A stretch of 40,849 bases of DNA from CF-118 sp035689345 (GTDB lineage: Bacteria; Chloroflexota; Dormibacteria; Dormibacterales; Dormibacteraceae): contig DASSLR010000026.1 of the NCBI GenBank assembly GCA_035689345.1, forward strand, positions 1-40,849, written 5' to 3'. The position numbers and the translations under genes are program-made. This document shows, in pieces, positions 19,639-26,842 of the stretch (its first letter is position 1; each line of letters starts with the position of its first letter). Below the pieces are notes generated by a model. It saw only the letters and a list, made by a program, of their open reading frames with translations. It was not told the DNA's origin and ran no database searches.

Positions 19639-20937
19639 CTAGCGGGAGACCGCGAACAGGATCGCGGCGGCCAGGAACGGGCCGAACGTCAGCACTAGGA
19701 TGCTCATGCAGCCGCCACCCGACGCCTTCTTGACCACCGGCTTGACCGGTGGCGTGGGGTTGTAGACCGCCTGGATCGGCGGCGGCGCCGCGTACTGCGC
19801 GGGTGGCGCCGCGGTGATGGTGCCAGGAGGCAACGTCGAGGTCGGGCGCGGGATCATCTTCGAGAGGTCGGCGCCGGGATCGAGGCTGCGCTGCCAGCCC
19901 GGACAGAGGCGGTCGGCCACGCCGGAGATGGCCTCGTCGAACTCCTGGCCGTTCTGGTAGCGCTCCTCCGGGCGCTTCGAAAGCGACTTGAGGATGACCT
20001 CTTCGAGGTGCGGATCGAGGCCAGGCTTGTGCACTGACGGGGGCTTGGGCGGAGCCTGGACGTGCTTGGCCATCAGCGTGAAGGGGCCGTCGGCCTCGGA
20101 GGCCGTGAACGGGGGCTGCCCGACGATGAGCTCGTAGAACATGATCCCGGCGGAGTACAGGTCGCTGCGGCCGTCGACCTTGCTCGAGGCGACCTGTTCG
20201 GGCGACATGTACTGAGGCGTGCCGACGGTGGTGCCTGTCTTCGTCGCAGTCGAGCCCGGCGCCACAGAGTCGTCCGTCAGGCGGGCGATGCCGAAGTCGG
20301 CCACCTTGACGTCGCCCTCCTCGGAGATGAGGACGTTCTCCGGCTTCATGTCGCGATGCACGATCGCATGTCGGTGCGCGTAATCGAGCGCCTGGAGCAC
20401 GCCGTGCATCACCGCGAAGATCTGCGGCATCGGAATGGCACCGCGGTTCAGCCAGTCACGCAGCGATTTGCCGCGCACGAACTCGAGGACGATGTAGTTG
20501 GCGCCCTCGATCTGCTCCATGTCGTAGACCTGGACGAGGTTCGGATGGCTCGTGCGAGCCATGACCTGAGCTTCCTGCAGGAAGCGCTTGAGGGCGATAG
20601 GGTCGGCGGCGGCGGACGGCACGAGCTCTTTGATCGCCACCTCTCGGCCCAGGCCGGTCTGCTCGGCGAGGTAGACGGCCCCCATGCCGCCGCGTCCCAG
20701 CTCGCGCTTGACGAGGTACTTGCCGATCTGGCGCACCCCGCCCGCGGGCGGCGTGCTGGCGAGATGCGGCAGGGTGGGCAGCTTCATGGTGGCCGCGTCG
20801 GGGCTGGGAAAGCTGCTCTCCGGCATCGGGCTGGGAGCGGGATGGGCCGGAGCCGCCGGTTGCTCGCCGGGCGTTGGAGGCACGTTCGGATTACCGTCGC
20901 GGTCGTCGTCGCCCCCGAATTGGCCCCCTTCCGTCAT
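19639..20937 (-). CDS. Membrane-anchored Ser/Thr protein kinase (PknB-type)
   Basis: A Hanks-type kinase of 432 residues. After a Pro-rich N-terminus (about 65 residues), the kinase domain shows GRGGMG (81-86), Lys103 (VAIKEL), HRDMKPEN (193-200) and DFG (213-215), with GTPQYMSPEQ in the activation segment, consistent with an active, autophosphorylating enzyme. A Pro-rich linker (about 361-405) leads to one membrane helix at 411-430 and only one residue after it. There are no PASTA repeats or other external sensor, unlike PknB. It converges on the cyclase gene with 3 bases between stops. The ATG has TAGGCT 9 bases upstream. Confidence 0.93.
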   Translation of the reverse strand: MTEGGQFGGDDDRDGNPNVPPTPGEQPAAPAHPAPSPMPESSFPSPDAATMKLPTLPHLASTPPAGGVRQIGKYLVKRELGRGGMGAVYLAEQTGLGREVAIKELVPSAAADPIALKRFLQEAQVMARTSHPNLVQVYDMEQIEGANYIVLEFVRGKSLRDWLNRGAIPMPQIFAVMHGVLQALDYAHRHAIVHRDMKPENVLISEEGDVKVADFGIARLTDDSVAPGSTATKTGTTVGTPQYMSPEQVASSKVDGRSDLYSAGIMFYELIVGQPPFTASEADGPFTLMAKHVQAPPKPPSVHKPGLDPHLEEVILKSLSKRPEERYQNGQEFDEAISGVADRLCPGWQRSLDPGADLSKMIPRPTSTLPPGTITAAPPAQYAAPPPIQAVYNPTPPVKPVVKKASGGGCMSILVLTFGPFLAAAILFAVSR

Positions 20938-20946
20938 CTCGCCCGG

Positions 20947-20952
20947 AGCCTA
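20947..20952 (-). promoter_or_regulatory. -10 element TAGGCT of the kinase gene
   Basis: TAGGCT on the reverse strand ends 9 bases before the ATG. The Nudix gene at 33701 has the identical hexamer at the identical distance. Confidence 0.5.
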
Positions 20953-21030
20953 TCAGAGCAACTTGTTACGGGTATGGTGTTTTGGCGGCATTAAACCGAT
21001 AATCGGCGCGCAAATCGCCAGCCGCTCAAG

Positions 21031-21036
21031 AGGAGG
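21031..21036 (+). promoter_or_regulatory. Strong Shine-Dalgarno AGGAGG
   Basis: AGGAGG lies 6 bases before the ATG at 21043, with a GATAAT hexamer upstream at 20998-21003. This is one of the few clearly leadered genes in the window. Confidence 0.8.
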
Positions 21037-21042
21037 AAATCA

Positions 21043-21459
21043 ATGTCGCAGATCCCGCCCCCGCCGCCAGGCCAGCCGGCGCCCATGGGCGCAGCGCCTG
21101 GGGCCGCGGGGAGCAACAAGAACCTGTACACCATCCTTGCCTGGGCACTCTTTCCGCCCATCGGGAGCCTCATATTTCTGTTCGTAGGCAAGGACGACCC
21201 CGACGTCAAGAACAACGCGGCCCAGGCGACCTTAATCCACGGCGCCGCGCTCGTCGTCTACATCATCCTGTGGGTCCTGGCCACCGTCACGGCCGGAATC
21301 CTCTTCTTCCTGCCTCTCTTGTGGTGGGTGGTCTGGTTCATCATCTGGGTCGTCGGCCTCGTCCTCGCGCTGCAGGCAGGTGGACGGCGCGTGAGCTTCC
21401 CCGTGCTCGGCCCGATGGTCGCGCAGTACGTCCCGGCCGTGGAGGGCTGGGCCAAGTAA
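21043..21459 (+). CDS. Small membrane protein with Pro-rich N-terminus (DUF4870-like)
   Basis: A 138-residue protein. Residues 1-25 are Pro/Gly/Ala-rich, then come three to four hydrophobic segments (TILAWALFPPIGSLIFLF, GAALVVYIILWVLATVTAGIL, LLWWVVWFIIWVVGLVLAL). The KNNAAQATLIHG motif between helices resembles the DUF4870/Tic20-like small membrane proteins, whose role is unknown. It has a strong Shine-Dalgarno and an intrinsic terminator just downstream, so it is probably well expressed as a single-gene transcript. It is divergent from the kinase gene. Confidence 0.8.
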   Translation: MSQIPPPPPGQPAPMGAAPGAAGSNKNLYTILAWALFPPIGSLIFLFVGKDDPDVKNNAAQATLIHGAALVVYIILWVLATVTAGILFFLPLLWWVVWFIIWVVGLVLALQAGGRRVSFPVLGPMVAQYVPAVEGWAK

Positions 21460-21485
21460 CACCGCTCGTTTAAAGGCTTCACTCG

Positions 21486-21520
21486 AAAGGCCCCGCACAC
21501 CGCGGGGCCTTTTCTTTTAT
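21486..21520 (+). terminator. Intrinsic terminator
   Basis: An 11-bp perfect stem, AAAGGCCCCGC (21486-21496) with GCGGGGCCTTT (21502-21512), and a 5-base loop run into a T-rich tract (TTTTCTTTT). It lies 27 bases after the membrane protein stop. The A-run on the other side could also serve the convergent gene at 21517-21798. Confidence 0.92.
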
Positions 21521-21798
21521 TGGGCTTTCAGCTGGGCGATCGCCTGCGTGATCCCGTCGCGCAGCTCGTCGCGCTCGGTGCGCAGAAGGTTGACCTCTGC
21601 CCTCGTCTCGTCGAGCTGAGTGCGCAGCCGGGTCAGCTCGGCCTGCAGCTGCGGCAGACGCGGATCCTGGTCGCCTGCGTTTCCCTGAGCTTCGGCCAGC
21701 TCCAGGCGCGCTCGCTCGAGGGCCACTTTCAGCTGGCGGCGTTCGGCCAGCAGCTCCTGGACGAGCGATTCGGACGGCTTACCCGGCTCTTTCGACAT
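21517..21798 (-). CDS. Small coiled-coil protein, unknown function
   Basis: A 93-residue protein, almost entirely predicted coiled coil: Leu/Arg/Glu-rich heptads run from about residue 10 to 90 (LAERRQLKVALERARLEL, then LQAELTRLRTQLDETRAEV). It has no membrane segment or catalytic motif. The ATG at 21798 lies 20 bases inside the end of the upstream gene, so the two are probably coupled. I do not recognise the family; a structural or partner-binding role is a guess. Confidence 0.65.
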   Translation of the reverse strand: MSKEPGKPSESLVQELLAERRQLKVALERARLELAEAQGNAGDQDPRLPQLQAELTRLRTQLDETRAEVNLLRTERDELRDGITQAIAQLKAQ

Positions 21799-22066
21799 AT
21801 CGGCACAAGCCGGGTTGAAACTCGCGCAGCCTCAGATGCTCCATCTCGCCGCGCAGAAAGCGCGCCTTCAGCTCGAGGCTCTTGATGCCCTTGGAGGATT
21901 CATAGGGAAAGCGATAGAGCCTGCCCGAGTCGACGAGCATGCAGAGGGCGAGCTGCTCGCCATCCTTCTCGATGACTTTCTTGTAGCAGGGTACCGTGCG
22001 GCGGGCGATGTCGATCTTCTTGAATCCCCCGACCCGGCCCGCGAGCACGTCGATAGGTCCACGCAT
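21779..22066 (-). CDS. Conserved-looking hypothetical protein of 95 residues
   Basis: I do not recognise this protein. It is a compact, mixed alpha/beta-looking sequence, rich in Arg and Lys, with Cys in RTVPCYKK, ALCMLV and GLCRYV and no signal peptide. It starts 16 bases after the stop of the radical SAM gene and overlaps the coiled-coil gene by 20 bases, suggesting one reverse-strand transcript of three genes. If so, it would share the SOS-box-like control of the radical SAM gene. That link rests on position only. Confidence 0.6.
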   Translation of the reverse strand: MRGPIDVLAGRVGGFKKIDIARRTVPCYKKVIEKDGEQLALCMLVDSGRLYRFPYESSKGIKSLELKARFLRGEMEHLRLREFQPGLCRYVERAG

Positions 22067-22082
22067 CTGATCGCCATGAATG

Positions 22083-23006
22083 CTAAGTCAGCAGGGACAG
22101 CTGTTTGGGTGGCGGAGGCGGCTGCAGCCGGATGTGGCGGCGATCTCGCACCTGGTGCACGTCGCGCAGCCGCGCCACCTCGCGCATCGGCTGGTCGGTG
22201 AGCTGCGCGGGCAGGTAGGGGCTCGCGCGGTAATCGCGCTCGTAACGCGGGACGAGCTCCGGCCAGTGGCGCGCGAGCACGGTCATGAAGTGCTCGCGTG
22301 TACCGGGACGCAGGTGCAGCACGCCTCCCCAAAGGCCGGTGGCGCCGGCGGCGCGAGCGGCCTTGACGACCTCCTCGATCTGTTCTGGCCGGTCCGAGAT
22401 GCCCGGCAAGATCGGCGCCATGCCGACGCTTGCCTTGATACCGGCCGCGACCAGCTTCTCGATGGCGCGGAGCCGCTGCTGCGGCGGTGCCGTGCCGGGC
22501 TCGGTCTTGCGCCACACGTCCATGTCGAGCGTGGGGATGCTGAAGGTGACGTTCAGGTCGGCGCGCTTCGCGAGTTCGGCCAGGACATCGATGTCGCGGA
22601 CGATCATCGGCCCGCGCGTGATCAGGCCGGCAGGGTTGGAGTGGTCGCGCAGGGCTTCGAGGCACTTCCGCGTGAGCCTGAAGCGACCCTCGGCCGGCTG
22701 GTACGGATCTGTGGCAGCGCCGATGACGACGGTCTCTTTCCGCCACGACTTCCGCTGCAGCTCGCAGCGCAGGACGCTGGCCACGTTGGTCTTCACGCGG
22801 ATGGTGCGGCCGTAGCGGTCGTCCGGCGGGCGGTCGGCGCGCAGCTCGTACGCGCGGACGTAGCAGAAAGCGCAGCGGTGCTCGCAGCCGACGTACGGGT
22901 TGAGCGACCAGTTGAAACCCATGCCTTTGACCGGGTTCAAGGCGGATTTGCACTGGATCTCCTCGTAGGTGATCTCCGCTCGGCGTGGCTCGAGTGCCGC
23001 TTCCAT
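22083..23006 (-). CDS. SPL-like (Rv2578c-type) radical SAM protein
   Basis: A 307-residue radical SAM enzyme. The 4Fe-4S motif is CEHRCAFCY, a CX3CX2C with Cys41, Cys45 and Cys48, preceded by NPYVGC as in the Rv2578c/spore-photoproduct-lyase-related group. VIGAATDPYQPAE and VTFSIPTLD further fit this family. The reaction is unknown; relation to photoproduct lyase suggests, but does not prove, a nucleic acid substrate. The ATG at 23006 is preceded by TAGACT (6 bases) and by a GAAC-N4-GTTC palindrome directly abutting it, a likely LexA site. The Pro-rich C-terminus looks disordered. Confidence 0.88.
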   Translation of the reverse strand: MEAALEPRRAEITYEEIQCKSALNPVKGMGFNWSLNPYVGCEHRCAFCYVRAYELRADRPPDDRYGRTIRVKTNVASVLRCELQRKSWRKETVVIGAATDPYQPAEGRFRLTRKCLEALRDHSNPAGLITRGPMIVRDIDVLAELAKRADLNVTFSIPTLDMDVWRKTEPGTAPPQQRLRAIEKLVAAGIKASVGMAPILPGISDRPEQIEEVVKAARAAGATGLWGGVLHLRPGTREHFMTVLARHWPELVPRYERDYRASPYLPAQLTDQPMREVARLRDVHQVRDRRHIRLQPPPPPKQLSLLT

Positions 23007-23012
23007 CTGGAC

Positions 23013-23030
23013 AGTCTAGAACAAATGTTC
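23013..23030 (-). promoter_or_regulatory. SOS-box-like palindrome with adjoining -10 element
   Basis: On the reverse strand CGAACATTTGTTCT contains the perfect dyad GAAC-N4-GTTC (23030-23019), matching the core of Gram-positive and actinobacterial LexA boxes. TAGACT (23018-23013) follows at once and ends 6 bases before the ATG. A repressor here would cover the -35/-10 spacer. Confidence 0.6.
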
Positions 23031-23080
23031 GCTTTCTTAACAGGCTGGGTTGTGCCTGAATTTTTCGCGTGATGTGATGT

Positions 23081-23133
23081 CCTGAGGTCAGGCCGGCGGG
23101 GGAGGGACCGCCCGGGAGAGGGAGGGCCCCGCC
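23081..23133. repeat. Inverted repeats between nth and the radical SAM gene
   Basis: CCTGA-GG-TCAGG (23081-23092) is a short perfect dyad, and GGCGGGG (23095-23101) pairs with CCCCGCC (23127-23133) across 25 bases. They follow the nth stop on the reverse strand and may end its transcript, but there is no T-tract. The remaining 136-base gap shows only the promoter of the radical SAM gene. Confidence 0.4.
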
Positions 23134-23142
23134 AGGGTCTGC

Positions 23143-23877
23143 TTATTTGCGGCGGCGGGCTCCCGGCCGGGTGCACGACGACGGGCAGAAGTCGTTCATC
23201 ACGCACTCCTCGCAGCGCGGCCGCCGGGCCACGCACACGCGCCGGCCGTGCAGGATCAGGCGTAGCGAAAGCGCCGTCCACTCGCTGGCCGGGACCATGC
23301 GCGTCACCTGGGCCTCGATCTTCTCGGGCACGCGAGTCCGGACCAGGCCGAGCAGGTTCGTGAGCCTCCTGACGTGCGTGTCCACCGCGAATCCGGGCAC
23401 GCCGAACCCGGCACCCAGGATCACGTTCGCCGTCTTGCGACCGATGCCCGGGACCTCGACGAGTTCGTCCATCGAGGCCGGGACCTCGCCGCCGAACCGC
23501 TCCGCGAGCACGCGACTCGCGGCGATCACCCGCCGCGACTTCGTCCGGAAGAAGCCCGTCGGCTTGAGCAGCTTCTCGAGCTCCGCCGGATCGGCGCCCG
23601 CGAGGTCGGTCGCCGTCGGATAGCGAGCGAAGAGTTCCGGCGTCACCTGGTTAACCGAGCGATCGGTGGTCTGAGCGGACAGGATCGTCGCGATCAGCAG
23701 CTGAAACGCGTTCTCGTGCACGAGCTCCGTCGCCGCCGGATAGAGATCGCGCAAGCGCTCGACCACCAGGAGCGCGCGCTTGCGCGCGCCGGGGGGCGGC
23801 GCCGGCCGCAGCAGCGGGTTCGGACGCCGCTTCTTGCGCGGCTTTGGGCTCTTGGTGGCGGTCGCCTTAGGAGGCAA
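23143..23877 (-). CDS. nth: Endonuclease III
   Basis: A DNA glycosylase/AP lyase for oxidised pyrimidines, at 244 residues. The helix-hairpin-helix and catalytic Lys are in VEVPGIGRKTANVIL, the catalytic Asp is in AVDTHVRRL, and the iron-sulfur loop CVARRPRCEECVMNDFC has the classic CX6CX2CX5C spacing. LSAQTTDRSVNQVTPELF is also typical. The N-terminus carries about 30 extra Pro/Lys/Arg residues compared with E. coli Nth. TTG 23877 overlaps the upstream yqeY-like gene by 11 bases, so the two are coupled. Confidence 0.95.
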   Translation of the reverse strand: MPPKATATKSPKPRKKRRPNPLLRPAPPPGARKRALLVVERLRDLYPAATELVHENAFQLLIATILSAQTTDRSVNQVTPELFARYPTATDLAGADPAELEKLLKPTGFFRTKSRRVIAASRVLAERFGGEVPASMDELVEVPGIGRKTANVILGAGFGVPGFAVDTHVRRLTNLLGLVRTRVPEKIEAQVTRMVPASEWTALSLRLILHGRRVCVARRPRCEECVMNDFCPSSCTRPGARRRK

Positions 23878-24319
23878 GCAGCTTGCGCGCGGCGGCGGCT
23901 ATCTGCCCGCCTTCGGCGCGACCCGCCAGGCGCGCGCTGGCCTCTTTCATCACGGCGCCGAACGCCTTCGGTCCATCGGGCTTCAGCTCGGCGATGACCG
24001 CGCGCACCTCTGCTTCCACCTGCGCGTCGCTCAAGCCCGCGGGAAGGTAGGCGCGCAGGATCGACATCTCCTGCTCCTCGCGACGCGCCGACTCGTCGCG
24101 ACCCGCCTTGCGGTAGATGTCGATGGCCTCCTGGCGGCGCTTCACCTCTTTACGCGCCACCCGAACCACCAGGTCGTCGTCGGGCGCACGTGAGGCCCCG
24201 GGCTCCTTGCTCGCCCGCACGACCTCGCTCTTCAGCAGCGACAGGGTGCTGAGCGCGCTGTCGTCTCGCCTGCGTCGGGCGTCGACCATTTCCGATTCGA
24301 GACGCTCGTACAGGGACAC
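23867..24319 (-). CDS. GatB/YqeY domain-containing protein
   Basis: A 150-residue YqeY-family protein related to the tail domain of GatB. Typical features are MSLYERLESEMVDARRRRD at the start, SLLKSEV, the central KRRQEAIDIYRKAGR, EEQEMSILRAYLP and the C-terminal FGAVMKEASARLAGRAEGGQI. The function of free-standing YqeY is uncertain; tRNA binding is suspected from the GatB relation. The GTG start at 24319 has GACAAT 7 bases upstream. It leads a two-gene unit with nth. Confidence 0.92.
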   Translation of the reverse strand: MSLYERLESEMVDARRRRDDSALSTLSLLKSEVVRASKEPGASRAPDDDLVVRVARKEVKRRQEAIDIYRKAGRDESARREEQEMSILRAYLPAGLSDAQVEAEVRAVIAELKPDGPKAFGAVMKEASARLAGRAEGGQIAAAARKLLAS

Positions 24320-24326
24320 TTAGGCG

Positions 24327-24356
24327 ATTGTCGCAAATGGACTGATCACGGATAAT
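24327..24356. promoter_or_regulatory. Divergent promoters of the yqeY-like and Pro-rich protein genes
   Basis: Forward: TTGTCG (24328-24333), a 17-base spacer, then GATAAT (24351-24356), ending 8 bases before the ATG at 24365. This is the best -35/-10 pair in the window. Reverse: GACAAT (24332-24327) ends 7 bases before the GTG at 24319, so the reverse -10 overlaps the forward -35. Confidence 0.6.
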
Positions 24357-24364
24357 CGGCGCCT

Positions 24365-25192
24365 ATGTCCCCGTACCTGCTGGCTGGGCCGGCAGTAGCC
24401 CTTATCGGCATCGTGGCCGTCATGTTCGTGATGCGTCACAAATCGACCGAGAAGCGATCGATGTACTCGTCGCGCCGATCGCAGATCCAGCGCAAGGTCG
24501 CCGCCGCGAGGTCCCGCACGCTCGCGCCCCACGGCAGGTCGAGCAAGACGCAGACCCAGGCCGACATCGCCGCCCAGATGGCGCCGGCCACCCCGGCCTA
24601 CGAGGCGCCGGTCGCACCCAGGCAGGCCTGGGAGGTCGGCCCGGCGACGTCGGCGCCCGCCTACGCGCCACCGCCGGCCGCGCCGCCCGCTTATGAGCCG
24701 CCCCCGGCCGAGCCGCCGACGCCTTTCACCCCCTCGCCCACGTTCGCGCCCGCCCCGGCCGCTCCGGCGCCGAGCACACCTCCCCTCGAGGAGCCGTCCT
24801 GGACGCCCGCTCCGGCGGAACCCGCCTGGACGCCGGGCGCGACCCCTGTGCCCGCGCCGGTCGAACCGGTGGCCGCGCCCGAGCCCGTGTCGACCCCGGC
24901 CGGCGCCGGCGCTTCCTGGTCGATCGTCGGCCAGGACGAGGTGCCCGCGACGGAAGAGCGCGCACCGAAGGCCAAGGACAAGAAGAAGGACAAGCAGGCC
25001 GCCGCCACCGCCACGGGTGGAGCGTGGTCGCTCGCGTCGGGCGACTCGCCCAGCGAGGAAGGCGGCGACGAGGTCGCGGTCAAAGCGCCGAACCCCGCGA
25101 TGGCGATCGCTCAGTACGCGGTGCTCGTCGTCGGCCTCGTCATGGTGCTCATCGGCGTCCTCGTCATGGTGGCGAACTCCAAGGTCACGTAG
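24365..25192 (+). CDS. Pro/Ala-rich protein with a membrane helix at each end
   Basis: A 275-residue protein I cannot assign. Residues 3-23 form a membrane helix (YLLAGPAVALIGIVAVMFVM) and residues about 249-271 another. Between them lies a long Pro/Ala-rich, low-complexity stretch (about 70-190) with APPPAAPPAYEPPPAE-like repeats, then a charged Lys-rich patch (KAKDKKKDK). The short motif ASWSIVG (about 185) recurs as GAWSLAS (about 218). The composition suggests a flexible tether on one face of the membrane. It converges on cofD with an 8-bp overlap. Confidence 0.7.
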   Translation: MSPYLLAGPAVALIGIVAVMFVMRHKSTEKRSMYSSRRSQIQRKVAAARSRTLAPHGRSSKTQTQADIAAQMAPATPAYEAPVAPRQAWEVGPATSAPAYAPPPAAPPAYEPPPAEPPTPFTPSPTFAPAPAAPAPSTPPLEEPSWTPAPAEPAWTPGATPVPAPVEPVAAPEPVSTPAGAGASWSIVGQDEVPATEERAPKAKDKKKDKQAAATATGGAWSLASGDSPSEEGGDEVAVKAPNPAMAIAQYAVLVVGLVMVLIGVLVMVANSKVT

Positions 25193-26105
25193 CGCCGCCA
25201 GTCCAGCGCACGATTTCGCGCGCCAGGCGGGCGCCTCCGTCGTCCTTCATCACCGTGTCGCAGACCAGCACGCGGTAACCGAGCGCCTCGACCTGGCCTG
25301 CCAGCCGCGAGTCGCTCGCGTCGAGGACGAAGCCTGAGCACCGATCCCTGTAGAGCCGCGCCACCTCGACCGGCGACGGATCGAGGTCGAGTGCGCGCAT
25401 CATCTCCACGGTCGGGCCCTTGAGGGCGCGGCCGCCGACGATGGGCGTGACGGCGATCGTGACCTCGCGGCGCACGTGGTCGCGGAGCACACCGAGCACG
25501 GGGTCGATCGAGATCAATGGATTCGACGGCCCGATGACCACGACGTCGGCGTGCTGCAGAGCCTCGGCCGCCGCGGGCGAGATGCGCGCGGTCTGCAGGC
25601 CGTCGAAATCGATGGCGTGCAGCGCCGGCTGCAGCCGGTCGCGCACGAAGTACTCCTGCAGCGACAGCGTGCCCCGATCGGTGATGCATCGCGTGCGCAC
25701 GGGATCGTCCGACATCGGCACGACGCGCGACTTCACTTTGAACCTCCGGCAAAGCTCGAGGGTCGCCTCGGTCAACGTGGCGCCGCGGCGCAGCATCTCC
25801 GCCCGCAGCACGTGTGTGGCCAGGTCTCTATCCCCGATGCGGAACCACGTCTCCTCGCCCATCGCGGCCAGGGCGTCGAGCGCGTGAAACGTCTCGTCCT
25901 TCTGGCCGTAGCCCACCGCCTCGTCGAACACGCCGGCCAGCCGGTAGATCACGGCGTCGACGTCGGGGCAGACGAGCAGGCCCCAGAACTCCTCGTCGTC
26001 GCCGGTGTTGGCGATGACCGTGAGGTCGCCGGCGGGCAGCAGTGCATCCAGTCCCGCGGCGAGCCTGGCCCCGCCGGTGCCGCCGGCGAGGACTACGACC
26101 TTCAG
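25185..26105 (-). CDS. cofD: 2-phospho-L-lactate transferase CofD (FbiA), apparent CTG start
   Basis: Transfers the phospholactyl (or enolpyruvyl) group from the GDP-activated donor to Fo, forming F420-0 or dehydro-F420-0. The protein begins at KVVVLAGGTGGARLA, the family's N-terminal nucleotide loop, and contains ANTGDDEEFWGL and VVIGPSNPLISIDP, all CofD hallmarks; 306 residues is normal. No ATG, GTG or TTG can start it without losing this loop. A CTG at 26105 overlaps the cofE stop as CTGA, with GAGGA 9 bases upstream, and is my choice. It is last in the F420 operon. Confidence 0.93.
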   Translation of the reverse strand: MKVVVLAGGTGGARLAAGLDALLPAGDLTVIANTGDDEEFWGLLVCPDVDAVIYRLAGVFDEAVGYGQKDETFHALDALAAMGEETWFRIGDRDLATHVLRAEMLRRGATLTEATLELCRRFKVKSRVVPMSDDPVRTRCITDRGTLSLQEYFVRDRLQPALHAIDFDGLQTARISPAAAEALQHADVVVIGPSNPLISIDPVLGVLRDHVRREVTIAVTPIVGGRALKGPTVEMMRALDLDPSPVEVARLYRDRCSGFVLDASDSRLAGQVEALGYRVLVCDTVMKDDGGARLAREIVRWTGGAT

Positions 26106-26842
26106 CGGAAAAGGTCCTCGCCGGCCGGACGCACCACGTCGCGACCCGCGCCCTGCTCGCCCACGCCGTCGAAGCCGCGCACCACGACCACCGGCGTGCG
26201 ATTGGTCTTGCCCATCACGAGCCCCGCCGCCGCGGCAAGATCGTCGGCGACCGCCAGCACCGTGGCGTGCAGGGCCTTGCCGGCATCGTCGTTGGTGCCC
26301 CGCAGGTCGCGAACCGCCGGCACGCCCGCCAGACCGATCGCCACGTTGACGATCCCGAGCCGCCACGGCCGGCCGAACGTGTCGGAGATCACGACGCCCA
26401 CGTCGACGCCGGCCAGGACGCGCAGCCGCTCACGCAATCGCACCGCGCTAGCGTCGGGATCTTCCGGCAGAAGCGTCACCACGTCGTCGCCCGGCACATT
26501 GGAGTGGTCGACCCCGCTGTTGGCCGACACGAATCCATGCCGCGTCTCGGTGATGAGGACGCGCTCGGAGCGCACGACGCGCGCGCTCTCGTCGAGCACG
26601 ATCTGGACGAAGCGAGGGTCGGGCGCAGCGATCAGCAACGGCGCCAGCCTTTCCGCCTCGGGGCTTGCGTGCACGTCGGACAGCCGCCGGAACCGGTTCT
26701 CCGCCTTGGACACCACTTTCTGCGCCACCACGACCACGTCGCCGTCGACCAGCGAGGCGTGGGCCGATATCAATCGCGCCAGGTCGTCGCCCGGATGGAC
26801 CTCGGGCAGGCCCTCGACCGCGAGGACCTCCACGCGCCTCAC
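26102..26842 (-). CDS. cofE: Coenzyme F420-0:L-glutamate ligase
   Basis: Adds glutamate residues to F420-0 with GTP. At 246 residues it equals the CofE domain alone; the nitroreductase-like FbiB C-terminal domain of mycobacteria is absent. Family segments are VEGLPEVHPGDDLA, VVVAQKVVSKAE, ITETRHGFVSANSGVDHSN, VGVVISDTFGRPWR and GLAGVPAVRDLRGTNDDAG. The GTG start overlaps the cofC stop (GTGA, 26839-26842), and its own stop overlaps the cofD start. Lack of the FbiB domain raises the question of how a dehydro-F420-0 intermediate, if made, is reduced. Confidence 0.95.
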   Translation of the reverse strand: MRRVEVLAVEGLPEVHPGDDLARLISAHASLVDGDVVVVAQKVVSKAENRFRRLSDVHASPEAERLAPLLIAAPDPRFVQIVLDESARVVRSERVLITETRHGFVSANSGVDHSNVPGDDVVTLLPEDPDASAVRLRERLRVLAGVDVGVVISDTFGRPWRLGIVNVAIGLAGVPAVRDLRGTNDDAGKALHATVLAVADDLAAAAGLVMGKTNRTPVVVVRGFDGVGEQGAGRDVVRPAGEDLFR

